Part shown: piece after piece, positions 1 to 9,646 of the stretch | Position numbering within the stretch: position 1 is the first letter of the stretch | How the letters are laid out: each line of letters starts with the position of its first letter | Origin: Caldilineaceae bacterium | GTDB taxonomy: Bacteria > Chloroflexota > Anaerolineae > Caldilineales > Caldilineaceae | Length of the DNA stretch: 64,000 nt | Reading direction: 5' to 3' | Assembly (NCBI GenBank): GCA_018003515.1 | Contig: JAGNDO010000017.1 | Location: forward strand, 1-64,000 | Program-made: the position numbers and the translations under genes | Notes under the pieces: model-generated | The model's database searches: none | What the model saw: only the letters and a program-made list of their open reading frames with translations | What the model was told of the DNA's origin: nothing

Positions 1-193
1 TTGGATAGATGTTGGATAGATCTCAGACAGATCTTTCGTGTTACTGTGGATCTCGTCCGCTTCCGTAGTCATCTTTGCTCTACCCGTCGTTGTCTGCGCC
101 CATGAAAATCTTGTCATTTCCCTCTCTACCTTTTGATGCCATGCATCAGATGCGACGGTTCACACCTATCACACAGAAAAAAGGAGAAACACC
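1..193. other. 5' intergenic leader, no gene seen
   Basis: This stretch holds no convincing coding sequence. It begins with a short direct repeat (TTGGATAGATG then TTGGATAGATC) and ends with a purine-rich ribosome binding site, AAAAAAGGAG, just before the ATG at 194. A promoter for the protease island may lie here or left of the window, but I could not assign -35 and -10 boxes with confidence. Confidence 0.5.
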
Positions 194-2278
194 ATGAGCG
201 ACCAGCCTACTACTCTTCATGCATTGCTGATCGGCATCAACTGCTACATGGATCGAACAATCGACGCCTTGCCCTGCTATGGCAACCTGAAGGGATGTGT
301 CAGTGACGTCGAACTGATGGAAAAGTTTTTGAGTACACAGGTTGTTGGCCCGCAAGTTCGGATTACCAAGCTCACGGCATCGGGACGCGGGAGTGAGCCA
401 ACGGAACCGCAAACTAGCTGGCCGACCAAAGCCAACATCGTGGCGGCCTTTCGGCAGATCGGCAAGGTTGCTCATCCGGGGGATCAAGTCTACATCCATT
501 ATTCGGGCCACGGCGGGCGAGCAGTGACCCTTTATCCAGATGTGAAGGGCGACCAAGGGCTGGACGAGTCCCTGGTTCCGACTGATTACGGACAGATCGA
601 AAACTTGACGAACCCGGAGGATCGGTATATCCGGGATCTGGAAATCGCCGCTTTGCTCCAATCGCTTGTGGATAAGGATCTCTACGTCACGCTGGTCATG
701 GACAGTTGCCATTCGGGGGGAGCCAACCGGGGAATTGAGGATGAAGATCAGATCGGGATCGCTGTGCGAGGCAGCCACGAAATAGACTCGGTCCAGCGCA
801 CACCTGTGGATCTTGTGGCTTCTCCAGATGATCTGGTGGCCGGGTGGAAAGGTCAGGGGACGCGGAGTACCGCAGTGGTTGAAGGCTGGCTGCCCGATCC
901 CACCGGCTACACCTTTCTTTCTGCCTGTCGCTCTTTGGAATTGGCGACCGAGGGTCCGACGCCTGGTGGACAACGACACGGCTACCTGACCTATTGGCTG
1001 TGGGATACGTTGCAAAAACCAATGCGAAACTGGGAGATGGTACACCAACAAGTTGTCTCACGGGTCAAGACTTTGAACACTGCCCAGACGCCTTTGCTAC
1101 AGGGTGCCGGTGATCGGGCCATATTCGGCGACGCCACGATTGCCCTGCCGTCTGGCATCAATGTGCTAAAAGTGGAAGGCCAGCGGGTGCAGTTAGAGGT
1201 GGACCAGTCTGGCGGCGTGGGCGTGGGGGCAAAATTCTTCATCTACCCGGCGGGCGTGACTGATTTTAAGCAGACAAATGAGCGGTTGGCGGTGGTAGAG
1301 GTGACCGAGAGCAGCAACACGTCTTCGTGGGCCACCCTCCTGCGTCAATTGGGGGCTGATGCTGTGAAAGTTGGCGATCAGGCGCTCCTGTTCGACCCAG
1401 GCACGAGCCAACAACGGGTGGTTCGTGCCATGCGGGGCGGCGGGGCATCGGCGGATATAGAAACGTCCGCCCTATCCGCCCTGTCCACTGCCCTGGCAGA
1501 AGGGGCAGATCAGTTTGTACGACTGGGGAAAGACGGGGAATCCGCTGACTTTTGGGTGGCAGTGATTGACCAGGATCAGTACCAAATTCGCAACGGCCTT
1601 GGCCAGCCCATCTCGAACTTGCCACTTACGCCCATTAGCGATCCCTTGTACCTGCTCGATGTGTTGACCCATCTGACCAAATTCCGCAATGTGGCGTCCT
1701 TGCAAAACCCTGATTTGGCCTCCTTCCTGGCCGAGGGGTTGGAGGTGACGTTGATGGACTCCTTGGATACCCCACTCAGTCTTGCCAGCGGTGTCGCCAC
1801 TGTGAAGTCGGGCAAGCAAATCTACTACTTGCGCATCCGCAACCGATTTGAACCCGTTGCGGACCAGCCCAGTGACAGCCGCTGGCATATCGAGCAGACC
1901 CGTCGGCGCACGCTCAATATTACTGTACTCAACCTCTCGTCGGATTGGAGTATCAGTCGCATGATCCCTGATCCGAAGGACGCTGCCAAGCAGTTCGAAC
2001 TTGGACCGGGTGAGACCTTGTTGCTTCCTCGATCCGACCTGCCCGGCAGCCCCATGCAACTGCCCGCCTTCCGATCCGAACTCCCGGCAGGTGCCACGGT
2101 AGCGGAAGACATCTTCAAAGTCTTTGCCACCACCGAGACAACTAGCAGTTATGACGCCATGCAACTGCCACCGCTGACCGGGTTGACCAGAAAGGCCTCC
2201 ATGCTGGGGGCACCCGAACCCCAATTCCCCGAGCAGTTTTGGACAACCGCCCAGGTTCATGTGCGTGTTGAGCCATAG
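194..2278 (+). CDS. Caspase-like (peptidase C14/metacaspase) protein
   Basis: A 694-residue cytoplasmic protein whose N-terminal ~320 residues form a metacaspase-type protease. The catalytic dyad is visible: His106 in the motif IHYSGHGG and Cys172 in DSCHSGG, both intact. Metacaspases cleave after Arg or Lys and are often Ca2+-activated; the specificity here is inferred from the family only. The C-terminal half (about 330-694) has a beta-rich region around 540-640 resembling the DUF4384-like domains often fused to bacterial caspases. No signal peptide or membrane segment is seen. The start has a strong AGGAG site 8-12 bases upstream. It is the first of a run of caspase-fold genes on the same strand, so it probably belongs to a protease signalling or defence module. 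Confidence 0.9.
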   Translation: MSDQPTTLHALLIGINCYMDRTIDALPCYGNLKGCVSDVELMEKFLSTQVVGPQVRITKLTASGRGSEPTEPQTSWPTKANIVAAFRQIGKVAHPGDQVYIHYSGHGGRAVTLYPDVKGDQGLDESLVPTDYGQIENLTNPEDRYIRDLEIAALLQSLVDKDLYVTLVMDSCHSGGANRGIEDEDQIGIAVRGSHEIDSVQRTPVDLVASPDDLVAGWKGQGTRSTAVVEGWLPDPTGYTFLSACRSLELATEGPTPGGQRHGYLTYWLWDTLQKPMRNWEMVHQQVVSRVKTLNTAQTPLLQGAGDRAIFGDATIALPSGINVLKVEGQRVQLEVDQSGGVGVGAKFFIYPAGVTDFKQTNERLAVVEVTESSNTSSWATLLRQLGADAVKVGDQALLFDPGTSQQRVVRAMRGGGASADIETSALSALSTALAEGADQFVRLGKDGESADFWVAVIDQDQYQIRNGLGQPISNLPLTPISDPLYLLDVLTHLTKFRNVASLQNPDLASFLAEGLEVTLMDSLDTPLSLASGVATVKSGKQIYYLRIRNRFEPVADQPSDSRWHIEQTRRRTLNITVLNLSSDWSISRMIPDPKDAAKQFELGPGETLLLPRSDLPGSPMQLPAFRSELPAGATVAEDIFKVFATTETTSSYDAMQLPPLTGLTRKASMLGAPEPQFPEQFWTTAQVHVRVEP

Positions 2279-2354
2279 AATGTTCTCAAGAAACGTTTGC
2301 GCCAATCCAGAATAGGTTGGTTATACACAAAATAGATCAATCGGAGACGAACAC

Positions 2355-5300
2355 ATGGCAGCTATCACAGACCTCCTGAATCTGTTTAACCAGGCAGACG
2401 GGGACGAGATGGTGGACCTTCTCACCAATGCATCGGTCATGGATGAGGCGCGTCTGAACACGGCCTTTGGCGAAAAATGCTACGCACGCTTGCGTCACCG
2501 GGCGATTCGATGCCGTCTCCTCAGGGAAGAACGTTTCCAGAGTGCGCCGGAGAGACGGGAAAATCTGGTGGTTATCCCTGGGCTGTTGGGCACAGAACTT
2601 CATTCTGTGCAGGCCAACGGTAGCTGTGAACGGATCTGGCTGGACGCCCAGGCGGTGATCCAGGGCAAGCTCCAACGGCTGCGGCTGGCAAAGGACGGGG
2701 TAGTCGAGGCCGATCCACAATACCAGATCAAGACGGGGGGTGTACTCAAACGATTCTACGGCGAATTGATGTTGAGTCTTGCCCATGCCTTTCGGGTAAA
2801 GGTCTTCGCCTATGACTGGCGCAAAAGTCTGGATCTGGCAGCGACCGAGTGTTATACCTACTTGCGACGAAATTTCTCTTCAAACGAAATTGTCCATCTT
2901 GTGGGCGTAGCAGAGGGTGGCTTGGTGGCGCTGCTGGTCCAGGCCCGCTATCCTCAATGTGTGAAGGGCCGCACGTTGCTCCTGGGAAGCCCCGTGTACG
3001 GATCCTTGGCCTATGTTCAGGCCTTGGCCGGCCACAACGAACGGGTGAATTGGGTCGATACGATGGATGTCGGCCACGGTCCCTTGGACTTCCTGGCCCT
3101 GGCCCGATCCCTGCCCAGCTTCTATCAACTTCTGCCCTCCCCGTCCATCAACTCAGCGTGGGAAGCCTTCTATACCCCGGCGACCTATGGCGACCAGGTA
3201 CAAATTCAAGAAGATTTACTGATCCAGGCCCGGACCTTGCGGACAGAATTGGACCGGGTGCCTGCTCATGTCGATCGGATCCTCTGTGTGAACGGCTTCC
3301 ACCAGCCCACGGTGGTGGAAGCCGACCTGGCCGCCCTGGCCCGCAGTCAACAGAGCGGTTCCGATTCATCTGGGATCGGTTCGATCTATACCTTGGGGGA
3401 TGGTGACGGTCGCACTCCTTGTCAGATGGCGGACATGAGCGCCCTGGGTGTGGAAACCTACTATCTGGATACGCTCCAGCACGGGGATCTGCTCTCTGCG
3501 CCCCAGTTGTTGACGGGGCTGGCTGACCTGCTCTTGGCCGAGTCGCCGGAGAATCGGCGAGTTGTGGCGAATCGATTGAGCTTGCAGACAGCCCCTGCCC
3601 AAGACAGCCAGAGCGCTTGGCTCGACCGTCACACACTACGCCGTGACGGGATACGATTGGAGTTTGGCACGGTTCTTGCAGATTGGCAAGGCGAGCAGCG
3701 CCGCTCGGCAACCCGTGTGGGTCAGGTTGCCCCCACAGAAAAAGGCCGGATGATCGAAGATATGCTGGCCCGCCTCTATGTTCTGGATGGCGCAGAGATG
3801 GGACCGCCTCCCGCCTCCCTTGGCCCAGGCGATGTGCCCAAGCTGAAGATAGACGTAAAATTGGGGGATATTGCCAAGATCATCGGGTCAGACTATGATG
3901 CGATTGTGGTTGGCAACTATTTGGGCGAAGAGCCTCAAGGAGCCTTCGCTGCCCTTGAACAGAGCATCCGTCGCCAGCCGGATGGCGACCCAGGCCCGAT
4001 CTTTACTGAGATGATCCAACGCAATGTCATTCGAAGCGATCTTGGCTCTATCTTCCTGGCCCCTGATCCCAGACGAAAATCAAAAGCGTTCCTGGTGATA
4101 GCAGGGCAAGGCGTCCCTGGCCGGTTCGGGTTGCTGGAACTGAAGGTGCTGACTCGTGAACTCTGTTGGAGCCTGAGTCGCTTGGGCATGCGTCGGATCG
4201 CCACGGTCGTTCTGGGCGATGGGCGGGGCGGAGAATCCATAGATGAAGTGATTGCTGTTTGGATGCGGGGGATCAAGGGGGCGATTACGGGTCTTGAGCA
4301 TACGGATGGGCCGGCCATCAGCCTTACGTTCATTCAGGACAAGCCCCTCAAAGTTCTGCAAATCAATAGCGCTCTGAAGCAAGCCAAGTTGGATCTGGAA
4401 GGGCGCATGCAGATCGAATATTTGCCTTTGGCCGAGGCTGAACAACGCACGCTCCTGACGACCCACACCAGATTGCAGGCTGCAAAACTGGCGGAGAAAC
4501 TGGAGGCAGATCTGGCACTTATCCAAGCAATGAGTGATAAAAAAGATGACCAGACACCCGTATCTCAAGATTCCAATCAGCCGGAGCGGGACCGAACACC
4601 TATCCGGCTACATGCGGAGTTTGATGATTCGGCCATTCGCTTTGATGCCCTGACCAGCACCGCCGCCGTGGCCGTCCGCCAGACCGACACCCCCTGGCGC
4701 ACATTGATTGAAGCCAACACCGCTCTCTCCGCCAGCCGCAGCAAAGAAGAGCGGGCGCGTAATGGAGAGATCCTTGCCCGCCAATTCCTTCCGCCAGATT
4801 TAATGGGCTATCTCTCTGGAAACGCGCCCTTGGTGGTCAGCATGGACAGCAAACTGGCTCACATTCATTGGGAATTGCTTCGTCTGCCAACGGATGTGGA
4901 ACGAGATCCCGGTGCCAAAATTGATCTAGACCTCTTCCTCGGCCTGGGGCGGGGATTGACCCGGCAATTGCGCACGATTTTGGCCCCCCGTCCGGACATA
5001 CTCCCCACTCGCAAGCGTCGGTTGCGGGTTCTGGTGGTGGCTGATCCGGCGTCTGATGCCCACCTGCCCGGCGCTCGGGCGGAGGGGGTGGCGGTCGCCG
5101 ATCTGTTCGAGATGGTCAACCAACTTGAGGGGACGGAGAATCAGGTGGAGGTGGTGCGGCTGATCGGCCCCAGCGAGGCGACCCACGGCAACGTCTTGGG
5201 GGAGCTGTTGACCCGATCCTACGATGTGTTGCATTTTGCCGGCCACTGTCGATACGACCCTCAGAACCCGGTCAATTCGGGCTGGCTCTTTAGCGACAAC

Positions 5301-5771
5301 GTTCTGATGACCCCCCAGGAAATTCAGCGCACTGGACGCATGCCAGCCTTTATCATGTCCAACGCCTGTGAATCGGGCATCACCTCGGACCGGTCCGTGG
5401 TACGGGATGCTGGCTTGGCACCTACCTTTGCCGAATCCTTTTTTGCCAAAGGGGTCACCAATTTTATCTGCACCGGCTGGGCGGTGAACGATCGGGCGGC
5501 CCGAGATTTTGCCATGATCCTGTATGCAGAGTTATTGGGACTCACGTTCAATGAACAAGATGCGGCGAAAGGGTACACTTCTCGATTGACCCCGGCTTCC
5601 TATGACCGACGTGCCGGTACACCCAAGCCCATGTATGTAGCTATGCGTACGGCAAGGGAGAAGGTTGAAAAGAACCAATATGACGACGAGTGTTCTTGGG
5701 GGGCCTATCAGCATTACGGCAATCCTTATGCCCGCCTCTTCGCTGCCCCCAAAAATTCAGGAGAAGAATAG
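2355..5771 (+). CDS. LCAT-like (pseudo)hydrolase fused to a C-terminal CHAT protease
   Basis: A 1138-residue fusion. Residues ~70-330 resemble lecithin:cholesterol acyltransferase-type alpha/beta hydrolases (IPGLLGTE oxyanion region, FAYDWRKS). The nucleophile elbow, normally G-H-S-x-G-G, reads G-V-A-E-G-G at 184-189, so the Ser is Ala186 and the hydrolase is predicted inactive. Residues ~495-680 resemble the N-terminal macro-like domain of leucyl aminopeptidases (weak, inferred). Residues ~750-1138 are a CHAT caspase-like domain with His964 in HFAGHC and Cys1005 in NACESG, so the protease looks active. The stop is followed with no gap by the next CHAT gene, whose ribosome binding site AGGAG lies inside this reading frame, suggesting an operon. 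The dead hydrolase may serve as a lipid or protein sensor that controls the protease. Confidence 0.85.
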   Translation: MAAITDLLNLFNQADGDEMVDLLTNASVMDEARLNTAFGEKCYARLRHRAIRCRLLREERFQSAPERRENLVVIPGLLGTELHSVQANGSCERIWLDAQAVIQGKLQRLRLAKDGVVEADPQYQIKTGGVLKRFYGELMLSLAHAFRVKVFAYDWRKSLDLAATECYTYLRRNFSSNEIVHLVGVAEGGLVALLVQARYPQCVKGRTLLLGSPVYGSLAYVQALAGHNERVNWVDTMDVGHGPLDFLALARSLPSFYQLLPSPSINSAWEAFYTPATYGDQVQIQEDLLIQARTLRTELDRVPAHVDRILCVNGFHQPTVVEADLAALARSQQSGSDSSGIGSIYTLGDGDGRTPCQMADMSALGVETYYLDTLQHGDLLSAPQLLTGLADLLLAESPENRRVVANRLSLQTAPAQDSQSAWLDRHTLRRDGIRLEFGTVLADWQGEQRRSATRVGQVAPTEKGRMIEDMLARLYVLDGAEMGPPPASLGPGDVPKLKIDVKLGDIAKIIGSDYDAIVVGNYLGEEPQGAFAALEQSIRRQPDGDPGPIFTEMIQRNVIRSDLGSIFLAPDPRRKSKAFLVIAGQGVPGRFGLLELKVLTRELCWSLSRLGMRRIATVVLGDGRGGESIDEVIAVWMRGIKGAITGLEHTDGPAISLTFIQDKPLKVLQINSALKQAKLDLEGRMQIEYLPLAEAEQRTLLTTHTRLQAAKLAEKLEADLALIQAMSDKKDDQTPVSQDSNQPERDRTPIRLHAEFDDSAIRFDALTSTAAVAVRQTDTPWRTLIEANTALSASRSKEERARNGEILARQFLPPDLMGYLSGNAPLVVSMDSKLAHIHWELLRLPTDVERDPGAKIDLDLFLGLGRGLTRQLRTILAPRPDILPTRKRRLRVLVVADPASDAHLPGARAEGVAVADLFEMVNQLEGTENQVEVVRLIGPSEATHGNVLGELLTRSYDVLHFAGHCRYDPQNPVNSGWLFSDNVLMTPQEIQRTGRMPAFIMSNACESGITSDRSVVRDAGLAPTFAESFFAKGVTNFICTGWAVNDRAARDFAMILYAELLGLTFNEQDAAKGYTSRLTPASYDRRAGTPKPMYVAMRTAREKVEKNQYDDECSWGAYQHYGNPYARLFAAPKNSGEE

Positions 5772-8510
5772 ATGGCCGACCCGCCTGTGATCGTCCTCGC
5801 CTATGCCAATGATCGGGAGGATCGGTTGCGCTATCTGCGCAATTTGCCCGAAGAGGCGCGCCAGTTGCGAGCCGCATTGGCACCTGCCATCCAGGCCCAC
5901 CACTGTGAATTGGTCGAGCGCCCCAATGCCACTCTGGGCGAGATCTTTGACCTCTTTCAGGCCAGTCGCTACCGGGGTCGAATCGCCCTCTTCCACTATG
6001 CCGGCCATGCCGACAGTTATCAACTTCTCTTTGAATCTGCCGCGGGCAAGCCTGCCCCCATGAACGCCGCGGCCTTTGCCCGATTCCTGGCCCAAGAGGC
6101 AGGTGCGGCCTTACAGTTGGTTTTCCTCAACGGCTGCTCGACCCGGGGCCAGGTAGACGCCTTGCTGGATGCGGGTGTTGCCGCGGTTTTGGCCACCAGC
6201 CAGGCCATTGACGACGGGAAAGCGACCCAATTTGCCGCCCGTTTCTACGCCGGGATGGCGAATGGGTTCAACCTGGGAATCGCCTTTGGCATGGCCCAGG
6301 CTGCGGTTGAGGCCGGAACTTCCTCCGCAGATCGTGGGGTGATCCTTGTGGGGTCTGCCCACACAGAATCAGGCATCCCGCCCTGGGAACTCCATGTCCG
6401 CCCCGGCGCTGAAGTCATCAGATCCTGGAGTTTGCCCCAGGCCGCGGGCGATCCCCTCTTTCAACTTCCCCAGCCCCCGGCCCAAGATCTGCCGGCGGTG
6501 CCATTTCTTCATCTGCATTGGTATGATCGCATCCACGCCCAGCTCTTCTTTGGCCGAGGCACTGAAATTCGCCGCCTGTACGAGTCGGTGACCGCCGAGG
6601 ATGGGCCGCCGATCCTGCTGCTTTACGGCCAGTCCGGTGTGGGCAAATCTTCCTTGCTGGCCGCCGGTCTGCTGCCCCGATTGGAGAGTCAGTTCACTGT
6701 TCGTTATGCCCGGCGCAATCCGTCTCTCGGCTTGCGGGGCACCTTGGCCCAAATGTTTGGGGAGGCATCGACGGCACAGGTGGTCGATGCCTGGCATCGT
6801 TTGGAGGCCGATGAGGGACGGCCATTGCTTCTGGTGTTGGATCAGGCCGAGGAAGCCTATGCCCAGCAGGAAGACAAGGGCAATCAGGAGGTGGCCGATT
6901 TGCTGGACCTGTTGCAGCCCCTGCTGATCGACAAGGGCCGCCGTCCCAAGGGGCGTCTGGTGCTTGGCTTCCGCAAGGAATGGCTTTCCGAAATTCAAAA
7001 GCTGATGGCCGACAAGCGCCTGGCCTATGATGAATTCTTTGTGAGACGATTGGATCGATCTGGGGTGATTGAGGCGGTGACCGGCGTCACAAAGGACGCC
7101 CGATTCCAGCGCAAATATGGGTTGCAGGTGGAGGCGGGTCTGCCCGACCTGATCGCTGATAATCTGCTGGAGGATGCGGACGCCGCGGTGGCACCGACGC
7201 TTCAGGTTTTGTTGACCAAAATGTGGCGGGAAGCTAAAACTCGGAGCCACGATCAGCCAACCTTCTCCATTGCGCTTTATCAGGAAATGAAGCGCAATGG
7301 CATTTTGCTCAATGATTTCCTGGAACAGCAGATGGCCCAACTTCAGCAGCAACAGCCCGGTCTGGTCGAATCTGGTCTGGCGCTCGATCTGCTCAACTTT
7401 CACACCACACCCTTGGGCACGGCCCGGGAGCGCACTCAGGTCGAATTGGCAACCGAGTACGCCCATCTGGCGGACGTCTTGCCTGCGTTGGCAACAGCAT
7501 TGCAGGATCTCTATCTTCTGACCGACGTGGCCGCGCTGCGGCCAGATCAAGCGCCCTCTACCCGGCTGGCCCACGATGCCCTGGCCCCGCTTGTGCGTGA
7601 TCGCTTTGCCCGTTCCACCGCTCCGGGTCAGCAGGCGCGGCGTATCCTGGAAAACCGGGACGCTGAATGGCGGGACGGGAAAACCGGCCCCGTGCTGGAC
7701 AAGACGGATCTGATTCGGGTTGGCGACGGACTGCCGGGCACGAGGGCGCTCCGTCCAGATGAGGAGAGACTGCTGACAGCCTCGCGCGCCCACGGCGTGG
7801 CTCAAAGGCGTAACCGACAGCTTCTGGGCGTGTCCTTTGGGATGCTTTTGGCCTTGTTGTTGTTGATATGGCAGTTTGATGCGCTTCTAAATGTCTACCT
7901 GCACAATCAGGTCGGTCGAGAGACGCAAGTGGTCCAGAGTGCCGGTCTTATGGTGGATAAATACGAGGTGACGACCCGTTTTTACGCGATGTGCGCACGG
8001 GCCAGTAAATGCGATCCTCTCCAGCAGGGCCAAACTGAAGAAGTCAATGGGGATCTTCCCGTTACCAACGTAAGCGCTCTCCAAGCTCAACAGTATTGTG
8101 GCTGGCTGGGAAAGCGACTGCCGACTTCCCAGGAATGGGGGCAGATTGCCAGGGAGGTTTATCCCCCGGTTGGGGAAGATGGATACCGGTACGATCCGGC
8201 AGAGATGAATCTGGACACGAACGGCGTTGTCTCGGTTGCCATGCTGGTGGAGACCCAGGCAAACAGCCCCGTAGGATTGATTGGAAACGCCTGGGAGTGG
8301 TCAAGCACGGTAGTGTCTGATTCGCGTGACCCCGAAGGCACCGATAACCAACAGTGGGATGGTCAGGATAGCAGCAAGAGTCTCTTTCTGCGCGGTGGAT
8401 CGTTCCAGACCCGTTCCCGACAGTATGACTTGTCCGCACTCAGCGCCACCGCCGGGAGTGACGTGCCAAGCCCAGATTTTGGCATTCGTTGCGTCAATCA
8501 CAGCAAATAA
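5772..8510 (+). CDS. CHAT - STAND NTPase - TM - SUMF1 (FGE-sulfatase-like) protein
   Basis: A 912-residue multidomain protein. The N-terminus (~1-200) is a CHAT caspase-like protease with His79 in FHYAGHA and Cys122 in NGCSTRG. Residues ~245-670 are a STAND/NACHT-like NTPase with a Walker A motif GQSGVGKSS at 286-294 and a Walker B-like LLLVLDQAEEAY. A single membrane helix follows at about 683-702, and the C-terminal ~200 residues are a formylglycine-generating-enzyme/SUMF1-type domain (VDKYEVT, RLPTSQEWG, GNAWEWS, FLRGGSF, FGIRC). Most SUMF1 domains of this kind act as ligand-binding modules; a catalytic role is not shown. The layout suggests a membrane receptor that oligomerises through STAND and activates its CHAT protease. 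The ATG follows the upstream stop directly. Confidence 0.88.
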   Translation: MADPPVIVLAYANDREDRLRYLRNLPEEARQLRAALAPAIQAHHCELVERPNATLGEIFDLFQASRYRGRIALFHYAGHADSYQLLFESAAGKPAPMNAAAFARFLAQEAGAALQLVFLNGCSTRGQVDALLDAGVAAVLATSQAIDDGKATQFAARFYAGMANGFNLGIAFGMAQAAVEAGTSSADRGVILVGSAHTESGIPPWELHVRPGAEVIRSWSLPQAAGDPLFQLPQPPAQDLPAVPFLHLHWYDRIHAQLFFGRGTEIRRLYESVTAEDGPPILLLYGQSGVGKSSLLAAGLLPRLESQFTVRYARRNPSLGLRGTLAQMFGEASTAQVVDAWHRLEADEGRPLLLVLDQAEEAYAQQEDKGNQEVADLLDLLQPLLIDKGRRPKGRLVLGFRKEWLSEIQKLMADKRLAYDEFFVRRLDRSGVIEAVTGVTKDARFQRKYGLQVEAGLPDLIADNLLEDADAAVAPTLQVLLTKMWREAKTRSHDQPTFSIALYQEMKRNGILLNDFLEQQMAQLQQQQPGLVESGLALDLLNFHTTPLGTARERTQVELATEYAHLADVLPALATALQDLYLLTDVAALRPDQAPSTRLAHDALAPLVRDRFARSTAPGQQARRILENRDAEWRDGKTGPVLDKTDLIRVGDGLPGTRALRPDEERLLTASRAHGVAQRRNRQLLGVSFGMLLALLLLIWQFDALLNVYLHNQVGRETQVVQSAGLMVDKYEVTTRFYAMCARASKCDPLQQGQTEEVNGDLPVTNVSALQAQQYCGWLGKRLPTSQEWGQIAREVYPPVGEDGYRYDPAEMNLDTNGVVSVAMLVETQANSPVGLIGNAWEWSSTVVSDSRDPEGTDNQQWDGQDSSKSLFLRGGSFQTRSRQYDLSALSATAGSDVPSPDFGIRCVNHSK

Positions 8511-8572
8511 GCCATGTTCAGCACGCCGCTCTTGTGGATTTCAACCAATAGTGAACCAAAAGGAGAAGAACG

Positions 8573-9487
8573 ATGACCGACCTAATTCAGTATAACCTGC
8601 GCTATAACGAACAGATTACATTTGAGATCATGGGGACGCCCGATGCCATTATGGACGCATTTGGCACATCTTCCCGGGGCGCGGCCTCCCCGATCCTTGT
8701 CTCCACGTACACGGACAAGGGCTGGATACCCATCAATCCCGTGGATGAGTTTCAGGATGATTTGCTGGCATTGCAGGATTTGTTGCCAACATCCAGAGGG
8801 GGCGAAACCGCGGGAGAAGGCGAAGACAAGGGATACTTGCTCGATCAGGGGTTGAATCCGTACCTGGATGAATTGCCCGAACATTTGCAGGGAAATCTGG
8901 TCTATCCGATCTCCGGCGTCTTGGATCGGGGGGCATTCTTGCCGGCAGCCGCTGCTGAACAATTGAGACAGGCGGCGGCAGTGGAAGACATGGAAACGGT
9001 GTCGGCAATAATTGGTCACTATTTTGGACCCGATTTGGAGTTGTCAGCCAGTTCAGATATCGGCCAATTTGCCTCGTCAGAGCGCGGTGCTGCTCAAAAC
9101 CCGAGGAATGTGTACGGCTTCATGGTGGTCAACATATATCGAGTGGGGCTGGATTGTGAGCGAATCGAGCTAAACAATGCAGTTGATCAGCCCGCCAACT
9201 TCTTTCATTACTATACGTTTCCCAAGGCTGCCGATGAAATGAAAGTGACCGTTGACATACAATCAGGCCAGGCTAATGTAGCGATTGATGATGTGGGGGG
9301 CAACAGGATCCACGGTCATCCCGACCCAGTTTTTGCCGTTAGTCAGTGGAAAAAAACGATTCGACCCAATCAGGTCACGCGGAAGGTCGGGATTTACCTG
9401 CGCAACACCAGCGATGTTCAATCATGCAGGTACAATCTGTCCGGTGAGTGTTATGAGCAAAACGGTGTGCTTGGTGTCATACCCTGA
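8573..9487 (+). CDS. Hypothetical protein with C-terminal beta-sandwich, possible protease substrate
   Basis: A 304-residue protein that I do not recognise. It starts with a strong AAAAGGAG site and is 62 bases after the CHAT-STAND gene, so it is probably co-transcribed. Residues ~1-190 are acidic and hydrophilic. Residues ~195-304 have the alternating pattern of a beta-sandwich similar to pre-peptidase C-terminal domains (FFHYYTFPKAADEMKVTVDI), which is a weak resemblance. It lacks a signal peptide, membrane helices and catalytic motifs. Small unknown proteins next to CHAT or caspase genes are sometimes their substrates; that role is inference from position only. Confidence 0.6.
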   Translation: MTDLIQYNLRYNEQITFEIMGTPDAIMDAFGTSSRGAASPILVSTYTDKGWIPINPVDEFQDDLLALQDLLPTSRGGETAGEGEDKGYLLDQGLNPYLDELPEHLQGNLVYPISGVLDRGAFLPAAAAEQLRQAAAVEDMETVSAIIGHYFGPDLELSASSDIGQFASSERGAAQNPRNVYGFMVVNIYRVGLDCERIELNNAVDQPANFFHYYTFPKAADEMKVTVDIQSGQANVAIDDVGGNRIHGHPDPVFAVSQWKKTIRPNQVTRKVGIYLRNTSDVQSCRYNLSGECYEQNGVLGVIP

Positions 9488-9498
9488 TCGTCACTTGT

Positions 9499-9620
9499 CT
9501 GCTTTTGTAATCGTTCACTCCCCGCCCCCCTGACCCCCCAACTTTGGGGGGACCTGTCCACGACCTCCCCCAAAATTGGGGCCGGGGGGCCGAGGGGGGT
9601 GAACGATTACCTGCTTTTGT
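9499..9620. mobile_element. MITE-like palindrome with 10-bp flanking direct repeats
   Basis: A palindromic block of about 102 bp (9509-9610) has terminal arms AATCGTTCAC and GTGAACGATT, with G/C-rich imperfect palindromes between them (runs of C and G around 9519-9598). It is flanked on both sides by the 10-mer CTGCTTTTGT (9499-9508 and 9611-9620), as expected for a target-site duplication. It carries no gene and sits between the unknown protein gene and the next caspase gene. Confidence 0.75.
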
Positions 9621-9631
9621 TGATCCAGCGC

Positions 9632-9640
9632 AAAGGAGGT
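9632..9640 (+). promoter_or_regulatory. Ribosome binding site that sets the caspase start at 9647
   Basis: AAAGGAGGT lies six bases before the ATG at 9647. A longer reading frame from 9599 exists but starts inside the palindromic repeat and lacks such a site, so 9647 is preferred. Confidence 0.8.
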
Positions 9641-9646
9641 AGCCAG

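Noticed and set aside
6369-7805. Long minus-strand open frame (478 codons) opposite the CHAT-STAND gene
   Set aside because: It lies entirely within a well-supported gene on the other strand, has no recognisable domain and is a by-product of GC-rich codon use.
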